From Methylobacter sp. (GTDB lineage Bacteria; Pseudomonadota; Gammaproteobacteria; Methylococcales; Methylomonadaceae): a stretch of 5,810 bases of DNA. Every line of letters begins with the position of its first letter. The stretch's first letter is position 1. Positions 5,206 through 5,810 of the stretch are shown here, one piece after another. Location of the stretch: positions 1 to 5,810 of the forward strand of contig PMJA01000173.1 in assembly GCA_003158415.1 (NCBI GenBank). Direction: 5' to 3'. A program made the translations under genes and the position numbers. A model generated the notes under the pieces. That model saw only the letters and a program-made list of their open reading frames with translations. It searched no databases and had not been told where the DNA came from.

Positions 5206-5810
5206 ATGGATTTAACAAAAACCTTCATCATGCCAACACAAATCACTAAAAACACCACGCAAACCCGGCTAATCCAATTAAAAACCTTTATTAACCAGGA
5301 AATCATCGGCCAGGAGACCCTGGTTGAAAGAATGCTGATCGGTTTATTGGCCGACGGCCATATCCTGGTTGAAGGCGCGCCTGGGCTGGCCAAAACCAGG
5401 GCCATCAATGTCTTGAGCAAAGGCATCAAGGGCGATTTTCATCGGGTGCAGTTCACGCCCGATTTGCTGCCCGCCGATTTGACGGGAACCGAAATTTATC
5501 GCCCGCAGCAAGGCACGTTTGAATTCCAGAAAGGCCCGTTATTCCATAACCTGATCCTGGCGGATGAAATCAACCGCTCGCCCGCGAAAGTGCAGGCAGC
5601 GTTATTGGAAGCAATGGCGGAGCGGCAAATCACGGTCGGTCAGGCCACCTATCCCTTGCCGCAGTTGTTTATGGTCATGGCCACGCAAAATCCTATCGAG
5701 CAGGAAGGCACGTATCCGTTACCGGAAGCGCAACTGGATCGATTTTTGCTGCATGTAAAAGTGGATTACCCCAAGGCCGAGCATGAAAAAAGCATACTGC
5801 ATCTGGCCAG
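5206..5810 (+). CDS. moxR: MoxR-family AAA+ ATPase (3' end outside window)
   Basis: The first 201 residues of a MoxR AAA+ ATPase; the C-terminal lid domain lies beyond the right edge. Seen motifs: QEIIGQE (31-37), Walker A GAPGLAKT (57-64), the MoxR signature RVQFTPDLLPADLTG (80-94), Walker B LILADEINR (116-124; D120, E121), sensor 1 MATQNPIEQEGTYPLPEAQ (158-176; N162) and the LDRF segment with R179 as likely arginine finger (177-180). MoxR proteins act as cytoplasmic chaperones that help mature or activate partner complexes, often with von Willebrand A-domain proteins encoded next to them. The expected DUF58 and BatA/B-like genes would lie to the right, out of view. The ATG at 5206 is used here, but an in-frame ATG at 5230 starts nearer the usual family N-terminus. 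Neither has a good Shine-Dalgarno (AGG at 5186 is 17 nt from the first ATG). The gene is transcribed away from the rest of the window. Confidence 0.95.
   Translation, partial: MDLTKTFIMPTQITKNTTQTRLIQLKTFINQEIIGQETLVERMLIGLLADGHILVEGAPGLAKTRAINVLSKGIKGDFHRVQFTPDLLPADLTGTEIYRPQQGTFEFQKGPLFHNLILADEINRSPAKVQAALLEAMAERQITVGQATYPLPQLFMVMATQNPIEQEGTYPLPEAQLDRFLLHVKVDYPKAEHEKSILHLA

Noticed and set aside
5184..5429. 81-residue minus-strand frame
   Set aside because: It lies antisense to the clear MoxR coding sequence, including Walker A, and is a shadow.
1..5810. CRISPR array, tRNA, rRNA or riboswitch
   Set aside because: No regularly spaced direct repeats, tRNA-like cloverleaf, rRNA stretch or recognised aptamer was seen by eye. 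A covariance search was not possible here.

Overview
This 5.8 kb window looks like a gammaproteobacterial chromosome of intermediate G+C. The YbbO-type reductase, the small DUF4124 exported protein and the MoxR ATPase all fit that group. A methanotroph-like (Methylococcales) host is possible, but this is inference only, because no marker gene is present.

Left half, minus strand (bases 3135 down to 1): a tightly packed three-gene unit. First comes a 610-residue membrane protein that joins a GtrA-type (flippase-like) domain to an ArnT/PMT-type GT39 glycosyltransferase. It overlaps by 4 bp a YdjC/ChbG-family carbohydrate deacetylase. After an 11-bp gap follows a GtrB/DPM1-type family 2 glycosyltransferase that runs off the left edge. 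Together these supply every step of a lipid-carrier sugar pathway: loading an N-acetyl-sugar onto undecaprenyl phosphate (GT2), N-deacetylation (YdjC), flipping (GtrA domain) and periplasmic transfer (GT39 domain). The set matches by role the Francisella FlmF2/NaxD/FlmK lipid A amino-sugar system. Here the flippase-like domain is built into the transferase. A plausible sigma70 promoter lies in the 197-bp gap upstream.

Middle, minus strand (4761 down to 3333): a secreted, cysteine-containing DUF4124 protein followed 7 bp later by a YbbO-like short-chain dehydrogenase. They are probably co-transcribed from a promoter with a perfect TATAAT just upstream. A 26-codon ORF with a fair Shine-Dalgarno begins 2 bp after the reductase stop.

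Right side: a 444-bp divergent intergenic region (4762-5205) holds a degenerate double-hairpin repeat, a short protein-like open frame with no plausible start (a possible gene remnant), and a perfect 8-bp-stem hairpin. A plus-strand moxR AAA+ ATPase then starts and runs off the right edge.

No tRNA, rRNA, CRISPR array, intact insertion sequence or riboswitch was recognised.
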